Assembly (NCBI GenBank): GCA_038118725.1
Contig: JAYOIK010000052.1
Span: forward strand, 1-37,987
DNA from: JADHLJ01 sp038118725
Lineage (GTDB): Bacteria > Pseudomonadota > Alphaproteobacteria > Thalassobaculales > Thalassobaculaceae
Direction of reading: 5' to 3'
Length of the DNA: 37,987 nt
A model generated the notes under the pieces. The model saw nothing but the letters and a program-made list of their open reading frames with translations, ran no database searches and had not been told where the DNA came from. Positions 31,904 to 37,987 of the stretch are shown here, in pieces. Made by a program: the position numbers and the translations under genes. The first letter of the stretch is position 1, and every line of letters begins with the position of its first letter.

Positions 31904-33574
31904 ATGGCTGAAGGTGACCAACAGTCGCGATCCGGTCTCGTCGCCACATCCGGAATCTGGGATGGTCTGCACCCCGGAATGGGCTTGGCGGCGAAGGGTA
32001 TGATTGTCGCGTTCGTCGTTTTCACGGCGCTGAACGTGGAATTCGCCAACGAAATCTATTCCGCTATCCGCGGTTGGATCGAAGCCGCGTTAAACTGGTA
32101 CTACATCAGCGCCGTTACGGTGATGCTGTTCGTTTGTTTCTACTTGATGTGCAGCAAGTACGGTTCGGTCAAACTGGGCGACGACGACTCGGAGCCCGAA
32201 TTCAGCAACTTCTCGTGGTTCGCCATGCTGTTCTCGGCGGGTGTCGGGATCGGGTTGCTGTTCTTCGGCATCGCCGAGCCGATCTTCTATTTCGACAACA
32301 CCTCGCCGTGGGGATATCCGAATAACCCCCATGCCGATATCGGCGGCGCCACGGAGATGACGGTCGAGCGCGGGATCGCCGCGATGCGCGTTACCTATTT
32401 CCACTGGGGTTTCCACGGCTGGGCCGTCTACGTGATGATCGGCCTGTGTCTGGCGTATTTCGGTTTCCGCAAGAAACTGCCGTTGACCCTGCGCTCGGCG
32501 CTTTATCCGATCATCGGCGAGCGGATCTATGGTCCGGTCGGGCATGCCGTCGATCTTCTCGCGGTGTTCGGCACGGTGTTCGGCGTCGCGACCTCGCTGG
32601 GTCTCGGTGTCAGCCAGATGGCCACGGGGTTGAATCATCTGTTCGGCGTGGATCCGGGGGTGACCACTCAGATCATTCTGATTGCCATCATCTCGGTGGT
32701 CGCGACCTTGTCGGCGGTATCCGGCGTGGGTAACGGCATCCGGATCCTCTCGGAATGGAACATCTATCTGTCCATCGTGTTCCTGGCGTTCTTCCTGTTC
32801 GGTGGGCCAACCCAGTGGCTTCTGGGTTTCTTCGTGACCTCGATCGGGGACTATCTCTGGAATGTGATCCCGATGGGCTTCCATACCTTTAACGATGGAG
32901 GCGCCGCTAAGTGGCAAGGTGGCTGGACCATCTTCTATTGGGGTTGGTGGATCTCCTGGGCGCCCTTTGTCGGGATGTTCATCGCCCGGATCAGCCGGGG
33001 ACGGACGATCCGCGAGTTCATGGTAGGCGTCATGTTCGTGCCGACGACCATTGCGTTCTTCTGGCTCTGCATCTTCGGCGGCAACGCCATCTATATGGAG
33101 CTGAACGCGACGGGCGAAGTCGGCACGGCCGGCATCGCCGATCTGGTGCGGAACTGGAACCTGCCGGCGGCCCTTTATGGGACCATCGACCGGGTGACCG
33201 ACATGGCCAGCCTGAACCGGGCGATGGCGGCGCTTGGGACCTTCCTGCTGGCGACTTGGTTCATTACCTCGTCGGACTCCGGCACCCTGGTCATCACCAC
33301 GATGCTGTCCATGGGCTCCGACAACCCGCCACAGCGTTTCCAGATTGTCTGGGGCCTGGGCGAGGGCGTGGTCGCGGCGGTGCTGCTGTTGGCGGGTGGA
33401 TTGAAGGCGCTTCAAACCGCCTCCATCGCGGCGGCGTTGCCGGTCAGCGTGATTATGCTGATGATGACCTACGGCATCGTCAAATCCTTGAAGGAGGATC
33501 CCAGCGCGGTCGCGGAGGGTGATTCCATGCCTCCACCCGACGGCACCAGTCTCAGGCGTGAATTGAACGCCTAG
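31904..33574 (+). CDS. BCCT-family transporter (betaine/carnitine/choline type)
   Basis: A 556-residue carrier with about 12 membrane segments. The family motifs are clear: FSAGVGIGLLFFGIAEP near residue 110 and the tryptophan-rich YWGWWISWAPFVGMFIARISRGRTIREF near 345-370. BCCT carriers take up glycine betaine, choline, carnitine, dimethylsulfoniopropionate or ectoine, driven by Na+ or H+. The C-terminal tail after the last helix is short, without the long charged osmosensing extension of BetP. AGGAGGAAAG precedes the ATG at 31904. It is a single-gene unit with its own terminator. The substrate is not determined. Confidence 0.95.
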   Translation: MAEGDQQSRSGLVATSGIWDGLHPGMGLAAKGMIVAFVVFTALNVEFANEIYSAIRGWIEAALNWYYISAVTVMLFVCFYLMCSKYGSVKLGDDDSEPEFSNFSWFAMLFSAGVGIGLLFFGIAEPIFYFDNTSPWGYPNNPHADIGGATEMTVERGIAAMRVTYFHWGFHGWAVYVMIGLCLAYFGFRKKLPLTLRSALYPIIGERIYGPVGHAVDLLAVFGTVFGVATSLGLGVSQMATGLNHLFGVDPGVTTQIILIAIISVVATLSAVSGVGNGIRILSEWNIYLSIVFLAFFLFGGPTQWLLGFFVTSIGDYLWNVIPMGFHTFNDGGAAKWQGGWTIFYWGWWISWAPFVGMFIARISRGRTIREFMVGVMFVPTTIAFFWLCIFGGNAIYMELNATGEVGTAGIADLVRNWNLPAALYGTIDRVTDMASLNRAMAALGTFLLATWFITSSDSGTLVITTMLSMGSDNPPQRFQIVWGLGEGVVAAVLLLAGGLKALQTASIAAALPVSVIMLMMTYGIVKSLKEDPSAVAEGDSMPPPDGTSLRRELNA

Positions 33575-33589
33575 AGTGTTTCAAGCAAA

Positions 33590-33626
33590 GGGCCGGCTCC
33601 GGCGATGGGGCCGGCCCATTTTTTTT
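33590..33626 (+). terminator. Rho-independent terminator of the BCCT gene
   Basis: A perfect eight-base G+C stem, GGGCCGGC (33590-33597) with GCCGGCCC (33610-33617), a 12-base loop, then one A and eight consecutive T (33619-33626). It starts 16 bases after the BCCT stop codon. Confidence 0.93.
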
Positions 33627-33698
33627 GAAGGGTATTGAACTTGGTTGGGGCGCCACGGCCGCGCCCGCGACTTCACTCCTCCGCGCCACTCAATTCCC

Positions 33699-33821
33699 GT
33701 CGTCCCGGCGAAGGCCGGGGCTTGTGGCGAGGCTGGTCGCGGGTTGGGGAGATGCGCCAATCGCGGCGATCCGATGGTGTTGGGCAGAGGCGGCAAAAGC
33801 CCCGGCCTCCGCCGGGGCGAC
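33699..33821. repeat. composite inverted repeat (REP/MITE-like, 24-bp arms)
   Basis: A 24-base left arm (33699-33722) and a 24-base right arm (33798-33821) are inverted copies with two mismatches, enclosing 75 bases. Each arm is itself a small hairpin: CCCGGC-GAAG-GCCGGG on the left and CCCCGGC-CTCC-GCCGGGG on the right. The GTCGTCCCGGCGAAGGCCGG core is a common type of extragenic palindrome in alphaproteobacteria. The paired, inverted arrangement resembles a BIME or a small non-autonomous element. No coding potential. Confidence 0.78.
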
Positions 33822-33885
33822 TAGCGAACGTGGCCTAGATTCATAGGCGCCTTAGACTTGCCTCGAAGAGAGTCTGCTGCTTCTC

Positions 33886-35061
33886 TCAAATCAACCCGCG
33901 CGCCGCCAAGTTGCGCATCAGGGCGCCTGTGCCGAAGGTCCAGGGCGGGATCTTCTCGGACAGGTTCACCTGGTTGACCAAGGCGCCGAGCCTGGGCGTG
34001 GCGATGCGGACCACGTCGCCGACCTTGTGGGTGAAGCCTTGTCCCGGCGCGTCGCGGTCATCGGTCGGGGAGAACAGGGTGCCCGTCATCAAAGCAAAGC
34101 CGTCGGGATATTGGTGATGCGCGCCAATCGTCTCGGCCACCAGGTCGGCGATGTCGCGGCTGATCTTGGACATCGAACTGCGCCCGCGCATGGTGAATTG
34201 GTCGAGGCCTTGGACCGTAAGCGACAACTCCGCCGCGCGGGCGTCGTCGATCGTATAGTGATCATCGAACAGCCTGATAAACGGGCCGACCGCCGCCGAG
34301 CCGTTATTATCCTTCGCCTTGCCCAGCAGAAGCGCGCTGCGCCCCTCGATATCGCGTAGATTGACGTCATTGCCGAGGGTGGCGCCGACGATCTCCCCGC
34401 GCGCGTTGACAACCAGCGTGATCTCCGGCTCCGGGTTGTTCCAGACCGACTTGGAATGCAGACCGACCTCGGCGCCGATGCCGACCGCCGACATGGGTTG
34501 CGCCTTGGTAAAAACTTCCGCGTCCGGGCCGATGCCGACCTCGAGATACTGCGACCACATGCCCTTGTCGATGAGCATGTCCTTCAATTGCATCGCCTCG
34601 TCGGAGCCGGGAACGATCTGACCTAGGTCCAGGCCGACCGCGACGCGGATCTCCTCGCGAATGCCGTCGGCGGCGGTAGGGTCGCCCTTTGCGCGCTCCT
34701 CGATCACCCGTTCCAGCATGCTCTCGGCGAAGGTCACGCCGCAGGCCTTGATCGCCTGCAGGTCCACCGGTGCTAGAAATTTAGGCTTTTCAGGATCATG
34801 GCCGTCATGGGCGGAATTCGCCAGGATCTCGGCGATGCCACCGATATCGGTCCCGCTGGCGCCCAGGACACGGTCCAGCGGCTCGGAATCGTTCATCAAC
34901 TCCGAAACCGTGGCGATGGTGCCGGAGATATCGACCACTCGGTCGCCACGAAGTACGACCACCGCCGGTCCCGCCGCCTCTGGCAGCCAGGCCCGGCCGA
35001 CCAGATTAGCCCGTTGCCAGTCCTCGGGGAGGCAATCCTGGATCGTCAGTTCAAGTGCCAT
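33886..35061 (-). CDS. fumarylacetoacetate hydrolase (FAH)-family protein, long form
   Basis: A 391-residue FAH-superfamily enzyme with an N-terminal extension of about 100 residues. Metal-binding positions are visible as PEPEITLVV (Glu-x-Glu) and GNDVNLRDIEG, followed by KAKDNNGSAAVGP, which replaces the usual GKxxDT-GP segment. Family members hydrolyse C-C bonds in diketo acids or dehydrate 2-keto-3-deoxy sugar acids. The ATG at 35061 has GGGAGG five bases upstream. It follows another FAH-family gene by 28 bases, so the two are co-transcribed and may be successive steps of one pathway. The exact reaction is unknown. Confidence 0.85.
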   Translation of the reverse strand: MALELTIQDCLPEDWQRANLVGRAWLPEAAGPAVVVLRGDRVVDISGTIATVSELMNDSEPLDRVLGASGTDIGGIAEILANSAHDGHDPEKPKFLAPVDLQAIKACGVTFAESMLERVIEERAKGDPTAADGIREEIRVAVGLDLGQIVPGSDEAMQLKDMLIDKGMWSQYLEVGIGPDAEVFTKAQPMSAVGIGAEVGLHSKSVWNNPEPEITLVVNARGEIVGATLGNDVNLRDIEGRSALLLGKAKDNNGSAAVGPFIRLFDDHYTIDDARAAELSLTVQGLDQFTMRGRSSMSKISRDIADLVAETIGAHHQYPDGFALMTGTLFSPTDDRDAPGQGFTHKVGDVVRIATPRLGALVNQVNLSEKIPPWTFGTGALMRNLAARGLI

Positions 35062-35089
35062 TCATGCCTCCCGTTTCGGAGCGTCGCGA

Positions 35090-35935
35090 TCAGTCGGCGA
35101 CGCATTTCTGGGTCTGTTCGCCCAGGCCCTCGATGGTCAGGTGCATCTCGTCACCCGCCTTCAGGAAGACCGGCTCCGGCTTCACGCCGAGACCGACGCC
35201 CGGGGGCGTGCCGGTGGACACCACATCGCCCGGCTCCAGGGTGAAGAACTGCGAGAGATAGTGAACCAGGAACTTGACGCCGAAGATCATCGTCGAGGTG
35301 CTGCCGTTCTGATAGAGCTTGCCGTTCACCGCGCAGGTCATCTTAAGGTTCTGCGGGTCCGGCACCTCGTCCTTGGTGACCAGCCACGGGCCGGTGGGGC
35401 CGAAGGTGTCGCAGCTCTTGCCCTTGGTCCACTGACCCGACCGCTCGGCCTGAAAGGCGCGCTCTGACACGTCGTTGACGATGCAATAACCCGCGACATG
35501 ATCCATGGCGTCGGCCTCGGAGACGTATTTGGCGGTCTTGCCGATCACGAAGCCGAGCTCGACCTCCCAGTCGGTCTTCACCGAGGTACGGGGGATGCGG
35601 ACATCATCGTTCGGCCCGCAGATCGCCGAGTTCGCCTTCATGAAGATGATCGGCTCGGGCGGCGGGGTGGCGCCGGTCTCGGCCGCGTGGTCGGAGTAGT
35701 TGAGGCCGATGCAGATCATCTTGCCGATGCCGCCGACGCAGGCGCCGATACGCGGGTTGCCCCCGACCGCCGGCAGGCTCGCCGGATCCAGCGCCGCCAG
35801 CTTGGCGAGGCTGGCATCATCCACCGTCGAGGGATCAATGTCACCGACGACGCCCAAGAGATCCCGGATGGTGCCGCCACTGTCCAGCATCCCCGGCTTT
35901 TCTTGGCCCAAGGGCCCGTAACGCAACAGTTTCAT
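35090..35935 (-). CDS. FAH-family hydrolase (2,4-diketo-3-deoxy-sugar acid hydrolase / ureidoglycolate lyase-like)
   Basis: A 281-residue FAH-fold enzyme of the type often annotated as ureidoglycolate lyase or 2,4-diketo-3-deoxy-L-fuconate hydrolase. It begins MKLLRYGPLGQEKPG and contains CIGLNYSDHAAETG, the metal-binding WEVELGFVIGK (Glu-x-Glu), VNDVSERAFQ, GKSCDTFGPTGPWL and STGTPPGVG. The ATG at 35935 has AAGGA upstream and begins the conserved sequence; the frame before it is not family-like. The hydrolase assignment is better supported than ureidoglycolate lyase, which is often a transferred name. It is the first gene of a two-gene FAH operon divergent from an oxidoreductase. Confidence 0.88.
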   Translation of the reverse strand: MKLLRYGPLGQEKPGMLDSGGTIRDLLGVVGDIDPSTVDDASLAKLAALDPASLPAVGGNPRIGACVGGIGKMICIGLNYSDHAAETGATPPPEPIIFMKANSAICGPNDDVRIPRTSVKTDWEVELGFVIGKTAKYVSEADAMDHVAGYCIVNDVSERAFQAERSGQWTKGKSCDTFGPTGPWLVTKDEVPDPQNLKMTCAVNGKLYQNGSTSTMIFGVKFLVHYLSQFFTLEPGDVVSTGTPPGVGLGVKPEPVFLKAGDEMHLTIEGLGEQTQKCVAD

Positions 35936-36124
35936 GGCTTCATCCTTCTTTGGAACGTCAGTGTCTGGTTGGGCCTGGCACACCATTGAAAGCAGGCGCC
36001 CAGGTTCGTGTCGGCAGCATCGCGACGGCGCGCCGGAGTGTCAAGATGATGGCGATGAGACCGGCAAGCGGGTAGCCTGTTTCCAAGCGCCACAACCAAC
36101 ACCCATTGCAAGTCTGGAGCCCGC

Positions 36125-37138
36125 ATGGCCCTGCCCAATACCAACCGCCAAATCCTCTTGCGACGCCGACCCGATCCCGATGTCACCGCCGGCTTGTTCG
36201 AGGCCATGGACGCGCCGATGCCGGCGATGGGGGATGGCCAGTTTCTGGTGCGCAATATCTGCCTTTCCGTCGACCCGGCCATGCGCGGTTGGATCGCCGA
36301 GGCGGCGAACTACTCCGACCCGGTGCCCTTGGACGGCGTGATGCGTAGCTTCGCGGTGGGCGAGATTGTGGCCTCGGACAATCCGGCTTACGCGGTCGGA
36401 GAGATCGTCGCTGGTTGGCTTGGCTGGCAACGGTATTCGGTTGCGGACGGCTCCGAAATCCAGCGCAAGGTTGATCCTGCCCAGGCACCCATCTCCACGG
36501 CGCTGGGGGTGCTCGGGATTACCGGGGCGACCGCGCATGTCGGCATGCTCGGCGTGTGCGGCCCAAGAGAGGGCGAGACCGTGCTGGTGACCACGGCGGC
36601 GGGATCGGTCGGCGCGGCGGCGGGGCAGATTGCCAAGATCAAGGGATGCCGGACCATCGGCGTCACCGGCTCGGACGAGAAAGCCAGGATCTGCACCGAG
36701 GAATTCGGCTATGACGCGGTCATCAACTATCGGTCATGCGAGGACCTCTCGGCGGCGATCGCCGAGGCGGCGCCTGATGGGATCGACTGTTGCTTCGATA
36801 ATGTCGGTGGCGAGCAGCTCGACGCGGTGATGGAGCATATCAATGTCGGCGCGCGGATCGCGATCTGCGGCACCATCGGCATGCCGTCCTTTCCGATCCC
36901 CCTAGGACCCAGAATGAACCGGGCCTTGTTGGTGAAAAGGGCGCGCATCGAGGGCTTTCTGGTTCTGGATCACTTCGACCGCTATGGCGAGATCATCGAG
37001 GAACTGACCGGCTGGTACCGCTCCGGGCTGCTCCGCGACCGCGAGGACGTGGCCGACGGATTGGAGGCCGCTCCGATGGCGCTGGAACGTCTTCTGAAGG
37101 GCGAGAATACCGGCAAGCAGATCGTTCGGCTTGGCTAG
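36125..37138 (+). CDS. NADP-dependent medium-chain oxidoreductase (CurA/leukotriene B4 dehydrogenase type)
   Basis: A 337-residue zinc-independent medium-chain reductase. The substrate half has ICLSVDPAMRGWI (residues 39-51), the family's hallmark; the Rossmann half has TTAAGSVGAAAGQIAK from about 157 and VTGSDEKARIC, where the serine after the second strand and the Lys fit NADPH binding. NVGGEQLDAVM and ARIAICGTI follow. Related enzymes reduce the double bond of enones or alkenals. The ATG at 36125 has GGAG eight bases upstream. It diverges from the FAH pair and converges on the A+T-rich gene at the right end. Confidence 0.92.
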   Translation: MALPNTNRQILLRRRPDPDVTAGLFEAMDAPMPAMGDGQFLVRNICLSVDPAMRGWIAEAANYSDPVPLDGVMRSFAVGEIVASDNPAYAVGEIVAGWLGWQRYSVADGSEIQRKVDPAQAPISTALGVLGITGATAHVGMLGVCGPREGETVLVTTAAGSVGAAAGQIAKIKGCRTIGVTGSDEKARICTEEFGYDAVINYRSCEDLSAAIAEAAPDGIDCCFDNVGGEQLDAVMEHINVGARIAICGTIGMPSFPIPLGPRMNRALLVKRARIEGFLVLDHFDRYGEIIEELTGWYRSGLLRDREDVADGLEAAPMALERLLKGENTGKQIVRLG

Positions 37139-37161
37139 GACAACCACGTGCTGGCACCGGG

Positions 37162-37539
37162 TTATTTAAAGGATTTATCAAGAATTTCCTTGCGTTTTCG
37201 GTCGTAATCTTCCTTCGTTATGAGATTATTCTCCCACAGCGCTTTGAGGTTTCCGAGTTTCTTTTCGATGGAAGGGGCGCGTGATCCGTTTTGTGCCTTT
37301 GGCTGTTCAGTCTTTGCGACGTGAACCATTCTAGGTTCGGGGGCGGGGTCGCCTATTTGCTTCGTGCCGATTTGATCGACGACTCGCAAAAGATCAACCT
37401 CGGTCATACCTTCGTCTGGGTCTGAACAGTAATAACCTTTAACAACCGAGGTGCCCTCGGAAGTTTGTCCGTCCCCGCCGCCTTGCCCGGACTTTCCAAC
37501 GAAAAGAATACAATCTCGAAGTCCATTTTTGGCAAGCAC
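37162..37539 (-). CDS. C-terminal half of interrupted gene, SHOCT-like tail
   Basis: A 125-codon frame starting at a GTG. It is in the same frame as the upstream 37549-37953 ORF and separated from it only by a TAG and three codons (Ile-Arg-Tyr), so it is probably the second half of one 263-codon gene. The C-terminal 30 residues (KKLGNLKALWENNLITKEDY and the following KRKEIL) form a SHOCT-like short helical domain. The middle has GYYCSDPDEGMTEVDLL. No ribosome binding site is obvious before the GTG. Codon and base usage is more A+T-rich than the rest of the window. Function unknown. Confidence 0.55.
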   Translation of the reverse strand: MLAKNGLRDCILFVGKSGQGGGDGQTSEGTSVVKGYYCSDPDEGMTEVDLLRVVDQIGTKQIGDPAPEPRMVHVAKTEQPKAQNGSRAPSIEKKLGNLKALWENNLITKEDYDRKRKEILDKSFK

Positions 37540-37548
37540 ATAGCGAAT

Positions 37549-37953
37549 CTAAAGAGGGTGAGTATGGCTTTTCTGTGATCCTACTATATTGGTATTGTTT
37601 TTCAGGAAGTTAAATTGTGAGGCAACATCTATCGGTGTGGAGATCGTGGAGAAAAAATAGTTTGGCGCAAGAATTGACATGAACACCATGCCTCTGGGGC
37701 CAGGTGATGTTTCAGCGTTTATTAAGTATCTTTTGCTAGAGTAATTTTCCGACCATCCGGTTCCAAGATATTTTATTACTTGTTTGTTTGCGAAGTATAT
37801 TGGAGATTCGGTGGCGTTGATTTCCTTCCACCCCTGTGCATTGGTGGAAGTTGGGGCAGCTAAAAGAGCTATCCAAATGAAGAATACCCATCCGAGAGGC
37901 GTGCATCGAGCCTGGACACTTCGAAGAACGCCGATTTTGGATCCTTGCGGCAT
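37549..37953 (-). CDS. N-terminal half of interrupted gene, exported protein with in-frame TAG
   Basis: A 134-codon frame with a probable signal peptide: basic residues to about 17, a hydrophobic core GWVFFIWIALLAAP and a cleavage-like site near TNAQG (residue 40). The mature part (GWKEINATESPIYFANK, then RGMVFMSILAP) is not a family I recognise. It ends at TAG (37549-37551), after which the same frame continues into the SHOCT-bearing segment. Whole-gene length would be 263 codons. It is either a pseudogene through a nonsense change or a sequencing error. It begins 34 bases from the window end. Confidence 0.55.
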   Translation of the reverse strand: MPQGSKIGVLRSVQARCTPLGWVFFIWIALLAAPTSTNAQGWKEINATESPIYFANKQVIKYLGTGWSENYSSKRYLINAETSPGPRGMVFMSILAPNYFFSTISTPIDVASQFNFLKNNTNIVGSQKSHTHPL

Positions 37954-37987
37954 GATTTGACCGTGCCTGCGCGTTTGACCGTTGTGT

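Larger units (their letters stand above)
33575..33885. other. gene-free stretch holding a terminator and a palindromic repeat element
   Basis: This 311-base gap between the convergent BCCT and FAH-family genes contains no credible gene. It holds the Rho-independent terminator at 33590-33626 and a composite inverted repeat at 33699-33821. Short open frames on both strands inside it translate to the PAFAGTTG-like sequence that results from reading through this type of palindromic repeat. Confidence 0.7.

Noticed and set aside
31658..31972. 104-codon minus-strand open frame in the BCCT leader
   Set aside because: It overlaps the BCCT start, lacks a ribosome binding site and has no family-like pattern.
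32090..33415. 441-codon open frame opposite the BCCT gene
   Set aside because: Antisense to a well-supported membrane carrier; low-complexity, charged translation with no motif.
33581..33846. Short open frames in the gap after the BCCT gene
   Set aside because: Their sequence derives from the terminator and the palindromic repeat, a known source of false small proteins.
35090..35935. Confident naming as ureidoglycolate lyase, linking it to the FdrA-type operon as an allantoin pathway
   Set aside because: The FAH-fold sequence fits diketo-acid hydrolases equally well, the ureidoglycolate name is often passed on without evidence, and the genes are 30 kb apart.
1..37987. CRISPR array, tRNA, rRNA, insertion sequence, phage or toxin-antitoxin genes
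   Set aside because: No regularly spaced repeats, no transposase or integrase-like protein and no tRNA-like cloverleaf was noticed; a dedicated scan was not possible.

Overview
The window is G+C-rich, densely coded DNA that looks chromosomal. Gene content points to a Gram-negative alphaproteobacterium, probably near Rhodospirillales: a late lipid A/Kdo cluster, UbiD (ubiquinone), PmbA, a BCCT carrier and many small-acid catabolic enzymes. The taxonomic guess is inference; there is no rRNA or other marker gene. I saw no tRNA, rRNA, CRISPR array, insertion sequence or phage gene. Short overlaps of the ATGA type and GGAGG-like ribosome binding sites fix most start codons.

Layout. (1) 124-4434: a Rieske ferredoxin diverges from a four-gene operon (a 59-codon ORF, a DUF1116 protein, FdrA, a DUF2877 protein) that resembles the FdrA/YlbE/YlbF set assigned to oxamate carbamoyl transfer in E. 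coli. (2) 4415-6793, minus strand: sterol desaturase/fatty acid hydroxylase, cupin and a luciferase-like oxidoreductase, probably one operon. (3) 6990-8921: a copper amine oxidase with all catalytic residues. (4) 9030-17491, minus strand: a compact seven-gene operon (double-VOC protein, crotonase, enolase-superfamily dehydratase, SDR, class III CoA-transferase, FkbM-type methyltransferase, PHP-like metallohydrolase). It diverges from a class II aldolase and two tandem TauE/SafE carriers (17598-19970). This is the part most likely to be an undescribed pathway: it reads as activation, dehydration, epimerisation and cleavage of a hydroxy- or sugar-type acid, with dedicated transport. (5) 19986-25690, minus strand: msbA, DUF374 acyltransferase, waaA, lpxK and lpxL, the end of lipid A/Kdo synthesis and export. 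(6) 25878-29785, minus strand: YHS protein, pmbA, ABM monooxygenase-like protein, ubiD. (7) 29887-33574, plus strand: a GT-B glycosyltransferase, a SnoaL-like protein and a BCCT transporter with a clear terminator. (8) 33886-37138: two adjacent FAH-family enzymes on the minus strand and a divergent medium-chain oxidoreductase. (9) 37162-37953: a visibly more A+T-rich gene interrupted by an in-frame TAG, up to the window end.

Non-coding structure includes a Rho-independent terminator after the BCCT gene, two palindromic intergenic repeats (8951-8999 and 33699-33821), a 12-bp and a 17-bp tandem duplication next to start codons, and two sets of helically phased direct repeats upstream of the BCCT gene. 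The first 123 bases hold no gene I can support; they lie downstream of the Rieske gene.
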